This document shows positions 11,263-24,384 of a stretch of 64,000 nucleotides of DNA, piece after piece; the stretch's first letter is position 1; the number at the start of each line of letters is the position of its first letter. The position numbers and the translations under genes are program-made. This DNA comes from Linanthus parryae (taxonomy: Eukaryota; Streptophyta; Magnoliopsida; Ericales; Polemoniaceae). The stretch covers positions 62,001 through 126,000 of the forward strand of contig JALGPY010000035.1 of assembly GCA_023055425.1 (NCBI GenBank), in the 5' to 3' direction. The notes below the pieces were generated by a model. That model was given only the letters and a program-made list of their open reading frames with translations. It ran no database searches and was not told the origin of the DNA.

Positions 11263-13060
11263 CTAATCTGCGAAGTTGGGAAAGGAGATAATAATGATTA
11301 TGGTTGTTGATATCAAGACATATATTATTCCTTTAAACGCCCCAGCAAGATGGAAGCTCCATCGGACTCCTAGCTTGGACTTGAAGTGGGTGAAAAGTGT
11401 GCACCTTGGTGATTTGGTGAGAGCATTTGCTAGTTGTTGGCGTGTAGGAACACGGTGAACGCGCAATGAGTGTGTCGAGACAAGATCTCGAACGAAGAAG
11501 TAGAGCGCAACATATTTCATGCGTGAGTGGAACACAAGATTCATGCAGACGTACATGGCGCTAAGATTATCAGAAAATAGCGATGGCCCCGAGGTATGCC
11601 GATCCTACAGTAATTGCCGAACCCAGAGTAACTCAGCGGCGACGCTGGCAGGTGTGTGGTATCCAACTCAAGTTGATGAGCGAGAGACTGATTTTTGAAG
11701 TGTAGATTTTCAAGAGATGATCTTTGAACCCATGTAAAGTGCATAGGGGGTAGTTGAGCGACCCATGGTGGCTTGACCGCCCCAGTCTGCATTCAAGAAA
11801 GTTGTAAGGTCCATGCCAGCCCCCGCGCGCAGAAGAGTTCATGACATAAGGTACCCTTTAAATGTCTGAGAATGGGTTTAGCAGCAAGCCAGTGCACAAA
11901 GAGAGGTCCATGGAGGAACTGAGATAGGCGATTCACTGTGAAGGAGATTTTTGGCCTCGTGATACTGAGATACTGAAGGAGTCCAAGGAGGCTTCAATAG
12001 TCGGAGACATCAACGACCTTGAATGAATCAACTTGGGGCAATGGGTCAGTGGAGAAAACTGGTGTGGAGACATGTTTCGTCTCATCGATGTGAAACTTCT
12101 CCAAGATGTCAAATGTATTGTGCTTCCCAAAAAATGACTGAGAGGCCCCAAATCTTTGAGGGAGAAGCGCGCAAATAGACGCTTAACAAAAGACGTTAGG
12201 GTTGAAGCGGTGTTTCCAGTGAGAAGAATGTCATCCACATAAATCAAGAAATACATAAAGACTTTGCGCTTTGAGAAGTAGATGAATGATGGATCCGTGC
12301 AAAAGCGGTGAAAGCCAAACTGTCATGAACTTGGAGAGTTCGTCATACCATGCGTGTGGAGCCTGTTTCAGGCCATAGAGCGTGCAACGCAGGCGATAAA
12401 CATGTATAGGCTTGTCTGGGTCGACGTATCCTTGGGGTGGAGCCAAGTAGACTGTATATGTGAGGGTCCCATTGAGAAAGGCATTGTTGATGTCAAGTTG
12501 GCGCACTGGCCAGCCATTAGAGAGCGCTAGAGTCAAGATGATTTGAACTGTGATTGGTTTCATAACAAGGCTAAATGTCTCATAGTAGTCGCGCCCAAGC
12601 TGTTGTGAACACCCTTTGGCGACAACCCGCGCTTTGTATATGTCTATAGTGCCATCACTACTCTTGACCCAAAAAAATTACTTGCACCCAACAATAGGCT
12701 GATTTGTCAGAGGAACCAAGTCCCACATGTGATTGCGTTCAAGAGCTGCAAACTCATCATGCATACTTTTGTTTCCTAAGTGGATCTCGTAAGGCCCTGA
12801 GAAACCATGTGTGGTTCAGGGGTTGGAAGAGTAGGATGAAATGTAGTGGAATTAACAAATTAGGGGTTGTAGTACTTGAGATTCGGTCGTCTAGGACGTT
12901 ATGTCCTAGGCACATCTTCCACGGCGCCATATATGTGTGCCATGGAAGCTGGTTGCGCGTGTATAGCAACATGATCAATATTTCTCACTATGGCAGGTAC
13001 TACAGTTTCGTGAATGTCACCCACTTGTGTGGGCATGATGGACAGTTGGTTGGGCGCTGA
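11263..13060 (-). pseudogene. Decayed Ty1/copia pol (reverse transcriptase and RNase H)
   Basis: Minus-strand frames show a copia RT in order. 12775-12600 holds the ALERNHMWDLVP segment and VAKG.SQ..G.DYYETFS. 12563-12231 holds VRQLDINNAFLNG and LYGLKQAPHAWYDEL. 12256-11933 holds the catalytic YVDDILLTGN with LKDLGPL.HFLG. 11540-11400 is the copia RNase H end (FVRDLV...VHRVPT.QQLANALTK). Sequence between 12780 and 13060 looks like the variable linker before RT. Several frameshifts and stops separate these pieces, and gag, protease and integrase are absent, so the element is a truncated fossil. Confidence 0.85.
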
Positions 13061-13429
13061 CACATTTTCTTATGTGCTACCGCAAACTAATAAGGTTTGA
13101 GTATTGAGACTCAGAATATCGTTCCCACAAAGTTATTGCTTTATCAGATATAATTTAAATAAGAAAGTAAAAAACTGGAGGAGTTTGTTTGGATTATGCA
13201 AATCCAAGTACTAAAAGTAATAAACTAAAATAAAAAATATTTTTTGTGTAATTTTCTTATGATAATTATACTGAAAAACTTCAATTTTGGATACTTGATT
13301 TCCATGATCCCCCATGGTTCTTCATATTTTCAGAATTCGTATGAAAACATGTAGTTTATAATCTACTTATGCCATGAAAATCTGTTAGTGTAGTCTCCTC
13401 GCGGTCACATGCACTATATCACATTTATG
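13061..13429. other. Unassigned AT-rich sequence
   Basis: Lies between the copia remnant and the LINE RT fragment. It holds a stretch (13085-13150) reminiscent of untranslated parts of plant retroelements, but no boundary, ORF or repeat partner is visible. Confidence 0.35.
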
Positions 13430-13933
13430 CAGATTTCAGACCAATTAGCATGTGCAACAGCTTCTACAAAATCATCTCCAATATGGTCGCTAACAGGCTC
13501 AAAAATGTATCGGTTCTCTCATCACCGAAAATCATAATGCACTCATCCATGGTCGAAAAATCTCAGACAGCATCCTCATTGTCCATGAATTATTGGAATA
13601 CATACGACACCACAAGACGACCAAGAGAAAATTCTTTGCTCTCAAGCTCGACATGAGCAAAGCGTTTGACAAAGTCAATTACTATCTGCTCTCCCTCATA
13701 CGGGAATGGGATTTGACGACAGATTCACGCGAACTATCATGCAATGTGTCACAACGATGTTCCATACAGTCATTATTGATGGCCAAATCTCATACTTCTT
13801 CTTGCCCACTAGGGAATTAAGACATGGTGATCCAATATTCACTTATTTGTTCCTAAACATTAATGAAGCCATGTCCTCAATGCTTAATCATACGACATCT
13901 CTAAATATCTGCCAAGGGTATAAATGCGGGAAG
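13430..13933 (+). pseudogene. LINE reverse transcriptase fragment, N-terminal part
   Basis: Begins with FRPISMCNSFYKIISNMVANRLK, split across frames, then FALKLDMSKAFDKV (RT motif A with the catalytic Asp), MGFDDRFTRTIMQCVTT and a degraded GDPI...YLF motif. Frames change between each block. It ends at the copia insertion site. Confidence 0.85.
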
Positions 13934-15431
13934 TGTAGGGTTTTGATGCAAGTTATGCCGAAATACAAAAAATTATTCTACTCAAAACCCTCCATGAATC
14001 TCAGGTTAAGGATCATAACATGATGAAGGAAGAAAGTTTACCTAATCCATAACAGGTTGGTAACGATCACATACATAGAATATCATCTTTGTCTCTACGG
14101 TATCCACACGAATAGACCTCAACCGAGCTTCTTCTCCAATGGTGCTAGCAATCGTGAGAAGAAGGATGAACTTGGACGTGAACGGGCTAGATCACATCCA
14201 TCAACGCGGCAAGGATAGGACACGACATCACCATGTCGTGGGCATAAGAGGGGCGGCACCAAAGGAGGCGGACGGCTCCATGGTGGGGCGGCTAGGGTTT
14301 GGTCGAACCCTTATGGGAAGATAACTTTTTCTTCTTCTTTTGTCTCTAGCTCTCTAGTAAATTGTGTTGTGTCGGATTAGTTCAGACTGAAATCTCATAG
14401 CCTATAAATCCTATTTATAGCTAGAGAAATTCATCTTTTCCCATAACACCAACAATGTGGGACTAGTTACATTCTAGCCCACAATTTCTCTTTAGTCCAA
14501 CTAATGAGCACAGTTTACACTTTAGTCCAATTGATTCTTTACTGCTGTTTAGTCCAACTAATTAGCAATAATCCCATCTTGACCTATTATTATGTGTGAC
14601 CCTGTAGGTTCCTAATTATGTGGCAGTAGTAACAATTTTTACAAACTTTGAGTGGTATCTAGCAATACATCAATGCTCCCAAGTAATAGGAAGTTAGTGA
14701 TCTAACTAACCTCTGTGAACAATGTTACCGTGTTGTATAATCCCTTTGTCTCATCTATCCGGATTGGACACAAGACATGGAGTTTCACACTTTTATATCT
14801 AATCAATAGTTTCTCGACCTGTGAGTAGACTTAGATAAACAAATAACATCAATATTTCATATTGATTTATTCGAGCATGACCATGCATTTCCCTAAGTCT
14901 CACTCATCGAGTGGCCATGGATATTTACTCCCGTTAAGTGGGAGGAATAAATCCTGTCTACATCACTACCATCTCTCAGCTTGCTTCATATCATGTCTGA
15001 TTAAAGCCTTTATAGTTACCCAGTTACGGTGTAACTTTTGACGATATCAAAACATGATAATTTTCAACTAGAGTATGTAGTGACTTCAAGTCTAAGGATC
15101 ACAACACCATTGTCACTAGAAGAAACGCTTGTGACATTCACATAAATCCCATGTAGCCTTCTCATGGTGGGTTAATCCAGTACGCCATTACCCCCTAATG
15201 CGTACCCATGTGTTAGACTTGATATCCCCATATCAATCTATCCACATACTAGTCTCATGCAATACAGTCGTCCTATTGACTGTAGTACTCGACTAGGGAT
15301 TTTTAAGAATATAACATTTATATTCTAAGGACTTCATTCATGTTAGCATATCTCCATATCGATAACATAATGAATAGTAAGTCCATTAAATTTCACGTCA
15401 AATTGATTGCCTCTAGGGCACAATTCCAACA
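13934..15431 (-). repeat. 3' LTR of the copia element
   Basis: 1498-bp LTR; on its own strand it starts TGTTGGAATTGTGCCC and ends CAAAACCCTACA. The purine-rich CCAAGTGGGAAAC just inside (complement of 15432-15444) is the likely polypurine tract. Confidence 0.9.
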
Positions 15432-15444
15432 GTTTCCCACTTGG

Positions 15445-17900
15445 ACTAGATTCAATCTGGTGCATCATATGCCTATTGACCTATTGCGCCCCCTCATGAT
15501 TCTGCTGCGCAAGAGGTAAGAGAGACATTCACTGATACTTTGCAAATATTCACATCTTCTCTATCGACAATCGAATGAGATAGAATATGCCGAGTATTTG
15601 CATCTAATGCAACAATACACTCAGTCCTCTGTGATAGAATCGGCAACTGAATCTTGCATGGAACCCTTTCCAGCTCACAGTCCCTCAACTAAGGCAAAAC
15701 AAAAAACTTGACTATGATCTGGAATCATCCTCGTTGGATTGGAGGTTCGCATCATTGTAACTCCTTACAGTGAACCCTTCCTATCCCCATATATCAAGAA
15801 TTCATCCTTAGTTCTTCTCAAGTACATAAGGTTTTTCTTGATCAATATCCAATGACTCTCATCTAGATATGACTGGTATCATCATGTCATTCTCAAATGA
15901 CATGTCTGGTCCTTGCATAACATGGCGTATCCTATGAATCTTATTCATACGATCCCTCACAATCTAATTAGGAAGACAATTAGTCTTTTAAAGACTAATC
16001 CCATGTGACATAGGTAAGAATTCATATTCTTACACGTTGAACCATTTCAACACCTTTGTCATTATATGCACCTTGAATTAAGCCGAACAACTTTATTGAT
16101 CTATCTCCATAGATTTTTATAGGTTGCTTTGCCTAAGTCATTTCATTGAAAATCGATTCCCTAGCCAAGAAGCTTAGTTCTATCCATAGATAGATTCGTA
16201 CAAGCAAGATGAGAATGGATTCAAGCATCGCAACCGGTGAAAAAGTTTCGTCATTGTCTATACTATAAACTCACAGGAAACCTTTAGCCACCAATCGTCT
16301 CTTAAAAGTAATCCTATTACCATCCATGTTAGTTTCCTTAAAAACCACTTGCACCATATGGGTCATACCCTTTTTAGGTGGTTCCAACAAAGCCCATACT
16401 TTGTTGGTATACATGGACCCCATTCAGACCTCATGGCTCCAAGCCACTTCTGAGAGTTTGGCCCACTTGTGGCCACCTCATAGGTTGTAGGCTCATCTTC
16501 ATGAGCAAGATATCACAGGGTTATGAAAAATACATATTTACATATCTCCTTGACATATCCTTCCTGACCTACAAGGTTCTTGTGCTACCTGAGTAGGTTG
16601 CTCCACAACACCTTGTGATCCTGCTCATGTTCCATCAAAGGATGAATGTGTTGTTGTGGTTCTTGAAATCCTTCAAGTTCTACTATCGTCCCATTGTTTC
16701 TTTTAGAGACAAGACTCCTTTTAAAAACACAGAGGTTCGAGCAACAATCACTTTGTCCTCGATTGGATTGTAGAAATAATATTCTTTCGAATATTCCACA
16801 AAATACATTTATCCTAATTGGGTCCAAGTTTATCTGTAAACGCTTTACATAAACTTCACAATCCCAAATATTTATGAAACACTAGGACACCTCCCAGTCC
16901 ATATCATATATGGTGTATTCATAACCATTCCCATGGAACAAGGTTAAGGGCGAAATTGCTATAAGTAGAGCATAGCCCCAAAAATAAATTGGAAGTATTG
17001 CTTGACATATCGTAACCGAACTGTGTCCAACAAGCTCCGATTTCTCTCCTTAGACACGCCATTTCATAATGGTGTTCTAGGTGGAGTGAGTTTGGATCAT
17101 ATCCAACACTCCTTTATATGATTGTCAAACTCTTGACTTAAGCATCCTCATCCACGATCTAATCGTAGAGTCTTGATACTCTTTCCAAGCTAGTTCTCTA
17201 CTTCATTCCTAAATTCTTTAAAATTTTCAGAGGATTCTGATTTCTCTTCTTCATAAGACCCAAATTCATATCTACTGAATAAGTAAATATGATGAAGTAC
17301 CAAAACCATCTCTAGCAGTTGTGCTTGGTGGTTCACATACATCAGTGTGTATGAGTCCAAAAGATTATATTTTTGCCCAATAAACAAGTCTCACATGTCT
17401 CATATGATTCATAATCAAATGAGTCCAAAAATCCATCCATATACTAGAAATGCGTTCTCATTCACGTGGCCTAAACCACAACGCCAAAGTTACATCTTTA
17501 ATGTTATAGATGAAATTATCATGACCAAGGATCTCTAATCCATTAGACAAATTACCATTACAATAATGCATTTTATTAAAATAAACGGAACAACATTTGT
17601 CCATTATTTTAATAGGAAAATTCTTTCTTGTTCAAACAAGAAATTGTGATAATGCTCCTACTCATAGCAGGGACATAAATGTACTTGTCTAATTCATGGA
17701 TAATACCAAAAGGTAGAGATAATTTCCTACGGCTAATTCATCAACCCGTGCTTCATTGCCCCACGTGTAGGTGTATCTCTTCCTTATCCAATTGTCTTCT
17801 TCTCTTGAGATTCTGCACATTTCTATAAATGTGAGATCCTCATCTAGTATCAAATACCTACGACGATGAGATAGACACATTGGCCTTTTATAACAAAGAT
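15445..17900 (-). pseudogene. Decayed copia protease-integrase-RT region
   Basis: Read on the minus strand with frame changes. 16990-16600 matches the end of a copia integrase (WDCEVYVKRL, then a post-integrase stretch ending in VELEGFQEPQQ). 16590-16400 has the linker and start of RT (KWLGAMRSEW, then KWFLRK). 16200-15900 retains only weak RT traces. 17790-17720 has TWGNEARVDELAVGNYLYL, a protease-proximal segment of copia. Many stops; no catalytic RT box remains readable. Confidence 0.7.
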
Positions 17901-18480
17901 ATCTTAAATTGGAATTCATAATTCTCTTTCCTTCTATGTACTTTGGGCAGTTCCTCTTCCACTACACTACCCTTTTGGCTAGCACTTTGTTCAGTGGTTC
18001 TCAATCATATTGAGTAAATTCCATATGAACAAAACTCTAACTGCATCCAATGCATTTCTTGGTCCAATTGGGAGAATAACTCATTATTTATCTTTCTCAT
18101 AGATAACTCCCATCTTCTAAGCTTTCAATCTTACTGAAATAGCTTAGTTGCGTTTGGTCTCTTGCTTCAGCAATCACACATTACTAGCTTGTGCCGTCGC
18201 GTCACATCTTGATGAATCAATTTGCCTTGCTTTGGCAAGACCAAGCTTTATTACATCTTGATCATGACGAGTACTAAGCATGAGAAGGTGAAAACGCAAA
18301 TGGAGCAACACTTCAAACATTTCACGTTTAGCCGGCTCTAGGAAAAAGGGCTTCTTTAAATGTATGATCATATCATACGCCTCCATGTTCTCATCTTGCT
18401 TCGAAAGCTCATAGTTCATGGTAGCTAACATGAGGCAAGTCACACCCAAAGATCCATTCTTTGATGTTCCTTCCATTAGG
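17900..18480 (-). pseudogene. Decayed copia gag with zinc knuckle remnant
   Basis: An open stretch complementary to 18174-18476 reads as copia gag (UBN2 type): SLGVTCLMLATMNYELSKQ then NMEAYDMIIHLKKPF. Downstream on the same strand at about 17965-17930 is WKRNCPKYIE, the second half of a CCHC knuckle. The reading frame is not continuous to the start of gag. Confidence 0.75.
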
Positions 18481-19160
18481 TTTCAGTGTATTTTGCTAGT
18501 TGGTGGAAGGAAACTTTATGCTCTAGGATATACGGAATATTTCATTTATTTGAGAATAATTCTCAATTTTATACCAGTTTATAAAACAGATTCCAGACAA
18601 TTTTGTCCTTCTCAAGGACATGGCTATAAATTCGAGTTTGTTGGTTTAATGGCATAGGTATTCCACACAAAAGGATTATGCGAAATATTGTGACGTTTGA
18701 ACTATATTTAATAAGGACCTAAATTATTAAATATAGCTCCCACTATTTTTCTCGGATTAATAGCCCTCGCCATTAAAGCGGAAAATATCATATACTTTCT
18801 GGTGGGACAAGATCCATATTTAACCTCTTCTTGAGTTTGCTTTGGCACGTCACCCAAGAATTGGTTATTTAGGTAGCAACACCTTTCAATTGCATCCATA
18901 TGCAACTCTTGGTGCAATCGGGAAAATAACTCCTTATTTATCTATCTCATAGATAATACCAATTGCCATGTCTCTAAGTCATCAATTCAATTGAAACTAC
19001 TTAGTTACGTTTAACCTCTTATTTTAACAACCACACATTACTTGCTTGTGTCGCCGCATCACACCGTGGTAAATTAAAATCGCCTTGCTTTGGCAAGCCC
19101 GAATTTAATGAACCCTGATCATGAAGGGTGTTATAAGTAAGAGAAGGCCAAAAACGTAAT
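17990..19160 (-). repeat. Imperfect internal duplication in the copia gag region
   Basis: About 270 bases at 18000-18290 recur at 18890-19150 with numerous differences (shared blocks include TTTATCTWTCTCATAGATAA, CACACATTACT.GCTTGTG, GCCTTGCTTTGGCAAG). It is an old segmental duplication within the element. Confidence 0.7.
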
Positions 19161-20279
19161 ATTTCCTTTGAGGGATTTTAGTGTCATTACTTAGTTGTTT
19201 GGTTCAACATGATCTACTTATTTGGATTGGGCAATCCACAATAAAAGACCATCCTTGTTTATTATAATCTTGTTACGTTTGCTTGTATCAACCATACACC
19301 AAAATAAATAACAAGGCATAAATAATAAACATCCATAAAAATAAAATTAATGTGGCATGGATATGGACCCCAAGACTAAGATATTACCAAGCCAATGATA
19401 ATATCTATATGCCCTAAAGTGACAAGCTCATCTCCATGTGCCTCCACCATAGTTGTGCGTCCTAGGTGTGCAAGTCATCCATCTTCTTTGTGGCTTCTTG
19501 GTTCTTTGGTCTTCTTCTCCATGCTCTTGGCTATCATCTAATTATCTAATTCTAGCTAGCATCTAAATTAAATAAATAAATAAAACCTCAATTTTGAGAA
19601 GATGAACAGCTCAAAGGCCGTAAAACCTAATTAACTATTACATTAATTTGATCAGCTCGCATGCCGTAAACCAAACAACAAAGTAAACATCCACAACCTA
19701 GGCCATATCCATCCACCATGCAACAAAGCACATAATACAGTTAAGACCAACTTTTAATGAACTTGTTCAATTTTAATCAATTAAATTGGGACACTAGGGG
19801 CAAAATAGTCAAAACGGTCGCGCTAGTCCAACTAGCCGAACCGAACTGACACGCCAAACCGGGCCCACCCAGTCGGGCCAGCCCGCCCGGTTAGACCGGT
19901 CGGCTGGCCAAACCGGTGTGGCCGGTTGGCATGGGTCTGCGAGCCAAGGAGGGGACGGGCTGCTTATGTGGGTTAAAAACAAAATTTTCTCCTTCCCTTC
20001 ATGACCAAACCTCAATGTAGGAAAAAAACATCTTTTCTTACCACATTGTGCCCAAACCCTACCTTTATGTCACCAATTAATTTGTACATCATATGTACAT
20101 GAAAAATACTAATTTTCACATCATATGTAAAATTAGCTGATTTCCTCATGAATCATATTCATGACGTATCAAAATACGCATATAAGTTTTATTACTGTTT
20201 ACGGTCAATCTGACAGAATGGTGTAAAACTGATAAAAAAGCTAACCACATAAAATCATGTTATGCGCTATCAACCTGTG
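19160..20279 (-). other. Copia leader region
   Basis: Between gag traces and the primer site. A GC-rich stretch at 19810-19970 (CCGGGCCCACC, GCCCGCCCGG) stands out from AT-rich surroundings. No ORF is supported; the GC-rich part may be structured leader RNA. Confidence 0.5.
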
Positions 20280-20291
20280 GCTCTGATACCA
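20280..20291 (-). other. tRNA-iMet primer-binding site of the copia element
   Basis: Complement reads TGGTATCAGAGC, one base from the LTR end. It matches the 3' end of plant initiator tRNA-Met and fixes orientation. Confidence 0.93.
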
Positions 20292-20292
20292 C

Positions 20293-21762
20293 TGTAGGGT
20301 TTTGATGCAGGTTACGCAGCGGAAATACAAAAATTTATTCTGCTCAAAACCCTCCATGAATTGCAGGTGAAGCATCATAACATGATGAAGGAAGAAAGGT
20401 TACCTCGGCCATACGCTGCTGGTGACGATCACATACAAAGAATATCATCTTTGTCTATATGGTATCCACACGAATATACCTCAATCGGGCTTCTTCTCCA
20501 ATGGTGCTAGCAATCGTGAGAAGAAGGATGAACTTGGACGTGCACGGGCTGGACCACATCCATCAACGCGGCAAGAAGAGGACACGACATCACCATGTCG
20601 TGGGCACAAGAGGGGTGGAACCATAGGAGGCCGACGGCTCCATGGTGGGGCGGCTAGGGTTTGGCCCAACCCTTATGGGAAAGAAATTTGTTTTTCTTCT
20701 TTTCTCTCTAGCTCTCTAGTAAACTGTATTGTGTAGGATTAGTTCAGACTGAATTCTCATAGCCTATAAATCCTATTTATAGCTAGATAAATTGATCTTT
20801 GCTCATAACTCCAACATTGTGGGACTAGTTACATTCTAGCCCACAATTACTCTTTAGTCACAATTAATTCATTATTGCTATTTAGCCAACTAATTAGCAA
20901 TAATCCCAGCTTGATCTGTTATTGTGTGTGACCCTGTAGACTCCTAATTACGTGGCAGTAATAACAATTATTACAAACATTGAGCGGTATCTACCAATAC
21001 ATCATTGCTCCTAAGTAATAGGAATGTCAGTGATCTGACTAACCTCTGTGACCAATGTTACCGTGTTGTATAATCCCTTTGTCTCATATATCCAGATTGG
21101 ACACATGACATGGAGTGTCACGCTTGTATATCAAATCCATAGTTTCTTGATCTGTGAGTAGACTTAGATAAACAAATAACATCAATATTTCATATTGATT
21201 TATTCGAGCATGGCCATGCATTTCCCTAAGTCTCACTCATCGAGTGGCCATGGATATTTACTTCTTTTTTGTGGGAGTGGCAAATCCTGTCTACATCAAT
21301 ACCATCTCTCAGCTTTCTTCATATCATGTCCGATTAAAGCCTTTATAGTGACTCAGTTACAGTGTAACGTTTGATGATATCAAAACATGATAATTCACAA
21401 CTAGAGTATCTAGTGACTTCAAGTCTAAGGATCACAACACCATTGTCACTATGAGAAGCGCTGTGACATTCACATAACTCCCATGTAGTTTTCTCATGGT
21501 GGGTCAATCTAGTACGCTATTACCCCAAATGCGTACCGATGTGTTAGACTTGATATCCCCATATCAATCTACCACATACTAGTCTCGGTGCAATACAGTC
21601 ATCCTATTAACTGTAGTACTCGACTAGGGATATTTAAGAATGTAACTTTTATATTCTAACGACTTCATTCATGTTAGCATATCTCCATATCCATAACATA
21701 ATGAATAGTAATTCCATTAAATGTCACGACAAATTTATTGCATTTAGGGCACAATTCCAACA
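20293..21762 (-). repeat. 5' LTR of the copia element
   Basis: 1470-bp LTR, partner of 13934-15431. ORFs seen in its GC-richer end are not conserved as proteins. Confidence 0.9.
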
Positions 21763-22371
21763 GGAAGATCCACCCTTCATATCATACATCCTCTTCGTAG
21801 ATTAAGACTTCATCTTCCAAAAATTCAACCTTGAGCACGTATGGACACTCAAATGGACCCTTCAACAGTAATCAAGCATGTTGGGCTAGGAAATAAAGTT
21901 TGAAAAGTTGGAGCTCTTCACCAGCTCGAATATGAACAAAGCCGATAAGGAGCATCTGAAAACCACCCTTAATATCTCTATTGTCGACGGACCGAGCAAG
22001 CTAAATAATTGGAAGAGAAATTCAATATCCTTAGCGGCATCCTTCAACGATTTCAAATCAAGCTAAATAATTGGAAGCGAAATTCAATATCTTTTGAAGA
22101 AAAATGTGTGCTCATCAAAGCGTGCCTTGCAGCTATTCCAATCTACCTCTTAGTCTTTTGTGCTTCCACCTCATTCCAGAAGGCCATCAAAACAAAAGTG
22201 ATAAACTTCCTTTGGAGCAATGGAAGCAACACGGACACTAGATGGAAAAAATATTTTACACTATGTAACCCGATCTCACAAGGGTGCATGGGCTTCAGAG
22301 ATCTCGAAAACTTCAACAGGTACTGCTTGCCAAATCTTGAAACAATATTTGGAAGAATTAGAACTCCCTAC
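21763..22371 (+). pseudogene. LINE reverse transcriptase fragment, middle part
   Basis: Continues the LINE after the copia insertion. PPFISYILFVD followed by a stop marks the degraded RT active-site box (normally hLLFADD). 22009-22371 then holds the RT thumb: KLNNWKRNSISFEEKCVLIKACLAAIPIYLL and FLWSNGSN.DTRWKKYF.LCNPISQG. It ends at the solo LTR target site CCTAC. Confidence 0.85.
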
Positions 22372-24379
22372 TGTAATACCCCGAATTTCTGGGTGGGTTA
22401 TTCTGGTAATTACATAAATTATACGAATTATTTTAGTAATTAAATTGTTAAAGCGGTGGTAAACCAATTTTCTATTTTTCTACCTATTTAACCAAGTTTC
22501 CATTTTATTTTAATATAATTCAAAGTTCCATTTTTTCCTATCTCTATTTTTATAATATCCTAAATTTTCTTCAATTCAATCTCCGTTTGTAATTTATCTA
22601 ATTTATATTTTTATTACTATTTTTGTATCATTCATCATCTAATTTAGTTAAATATAATTCATATTCTAGTTTATTTTTCTAAACTTACTATTTAACTATT
22701 TTTTATTCTGAATGTTAACTCTCTTATTTATTTTACTCCTAAAATTCTAAATCATGCAACCAATTTGGTGGTCTTAAATCACCTAAACAAATATCTCCTA
22801 GTCACCATGTACTTTGGTACTCCCAAAACACTCAACCGAAAATAATCCCACATATAACCCATTTTCTTCCATGAATGTCTCTATTTGTTTCTACATCCAT
22901 AACTACCCAATAACTCCTCCATCTATAATTCTCCCATTACTTCTCCATCCATAATTCCCCATTAAACCCTCCTTCCATAATCCCCCACACCAACACTATA
23001 TAAACCCACCACCACTACTCTTCCTCACTCACCCACACTCTCAATCTCGCTCGAATTTCTTCCCCTTTCTATGGTGCCACTCTCCATCACCAGCTGCCAT
23101 CCGCCGCCTAAAGAGGCAGAAGGCACCAAGCTGACCCGAGGCTGACGTGGCACCAACAGCGCTCCGCCTCTTTCTATACTCTTTTCCGCCTCACTCCGTT
23201 GCTTCGGAGTCTCTATCAAGCGACGATCACCAACAATGACATTAGTCGTGGCGACGTTCTCTCCTTCGCCACCATCATCTTCGTCATTTCGATTCTGAAT
23301 TTGTAGGCGGTTAGTTCATGGAGGACCCGTAGTACGAGTGGTAAGGCGTTCCTCATGTTGGTGTGCGCAGCTCTATTTATTTCGGTAAGTTCATATGTAC
23401 AATACATTGAACTATCAAAATTTAATTTTTGATGTGAGTCTTTTTAATTTCTCTATAACTTGTTATACTGGTGTGATTATAAAAATGTTTGAGAAGCATG
23501 TTTTGGAAAATTCATTTGTTATGCGCGAGGTTTAAAATAATAATTCTTATTATGAATAATAATGAACTAAAATGGAATAGGGCGATGTACAGAGAATGTG
23601 TGGGGAGGCTACGGCCGGAGGCACATGTGAGTCAAACCTCCTCGGATGCTAATCCTTATGAGATTACATATCCGACCCCTGTGATTTATCAATATACACC
23701 GAGGTGTTGAGGTCCCAGTGTTGTTTATTGTGAAAGCTATAGAGTACTACCTATGCATGTGTGGGTCACAACTGTATAGGGGTGTCGACGCTTAAGGTCT
23801 TTTAGCTACGTGGGTTGAGCGGGGTTGCGATGGGTTTCCCTGAACGCTCGGGGTGAATTGGGGGTTGTGTGTCCCAACACGTACCCTTATTTAATTCTTT
23901 ATTGTTGCATCGTGACCTCTCTGAATACACCGTACCTGCTGGAGGCCTTATGTTGGCCCAACCAAACTAAATCTTTTGGATACTCTTCTTAGCGATCTTA
24001 ATCATGTGGGTACTTACTTTTGTGCCAAAAATCCTGTTTAATTATTTTAGTATGTACTTACCCAGTTTCCCTGACATAAATTTTTCTGCGGTCGGCTTGT
24101 GCTATTTGAAAAACCCGCAGGTTATCAATAGAAGTGGGGGACGCATCACGAGAACTGCTGGCTAGGAACTCCCGCTTTACTTTGTACCTCACTTTAGCAA
24201 TTTTTTATCAAATAATTGTACTCTTTAAACACTTGTTACTATTTTATCTTTTGAAATTATAATAAAATCTTATTTTGGATATCGATGGTCGTACTAACTG
24301 TGAACCGGAGATCCTGATCTGTTCCCAACGAGGTTCATCACTTCGGACGGAGACATCCCAAATTTTTAGGGTTGTTACA
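22372..24379 (+). mobile_element. Solo LTR of a Ty3/gypsy (Tekay/Del-like) element
   Basis: A 2008-bp segment starting TGTAATACCCCGAATTT and ending GGTTGTTACA, flanked by exact CCTAC duplications (22367-22371 and 24380-24384). There is no primer site, polypurine tract or coding sequence, as expected for a solo LTR left by recombination. Start and end match chromovirus LTRs such as that of the intact element further right, though the sequences are not closely alike. A TATA box lies at about 22995. It shares the block GGGGTGTCGACGCTTAAGG with two other LTRs in the window. Confidence 0.85.
22994..23003 (+). promoter_or_regulatory. TATA box of the solo LTR
   Basis: CTATATAAAC followed after about 30-50 bases by a pyrimidine-rich stretch, a standard plant core promoter layout for an LTR. 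Function is inferred. Confidence 0.55.
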
Positions 24380-24384
24380 CCTAC

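Larger units (their letters stand above)
13934..21762 (-). mobile_element. Old Ty1/copia LTR retrotransposon inserted in the LINE
   Basis: Direct repeats 13934-15431 and 20293-21762 (about 1.5 kb, TG...CA) are flanked by an exact GGAAG duplication (13929-13933 and 21763-21767). A tRNA-iMet primer site (complement TGGTATCAGAGC, 20280-20291) next to the right LTR fixes minus orientation. The interior shows gag, zinc knuckle, protease-like, integrase and RT traces in copia order (PR-INT-RT). Sampled LTR stretches differ by roughly one base in ten plus indels, so the insertion is much older than the gypsy element further right. No intact ORF remains. Confidence 0.92.

Noticed and set aside
20422..20736. 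Plus-strand ORF of 104 codons in the right copia LTR
   Set aside because: The matching ORF in the left LTR is shifted and truncated; composition follows local GC content. Not a gene.
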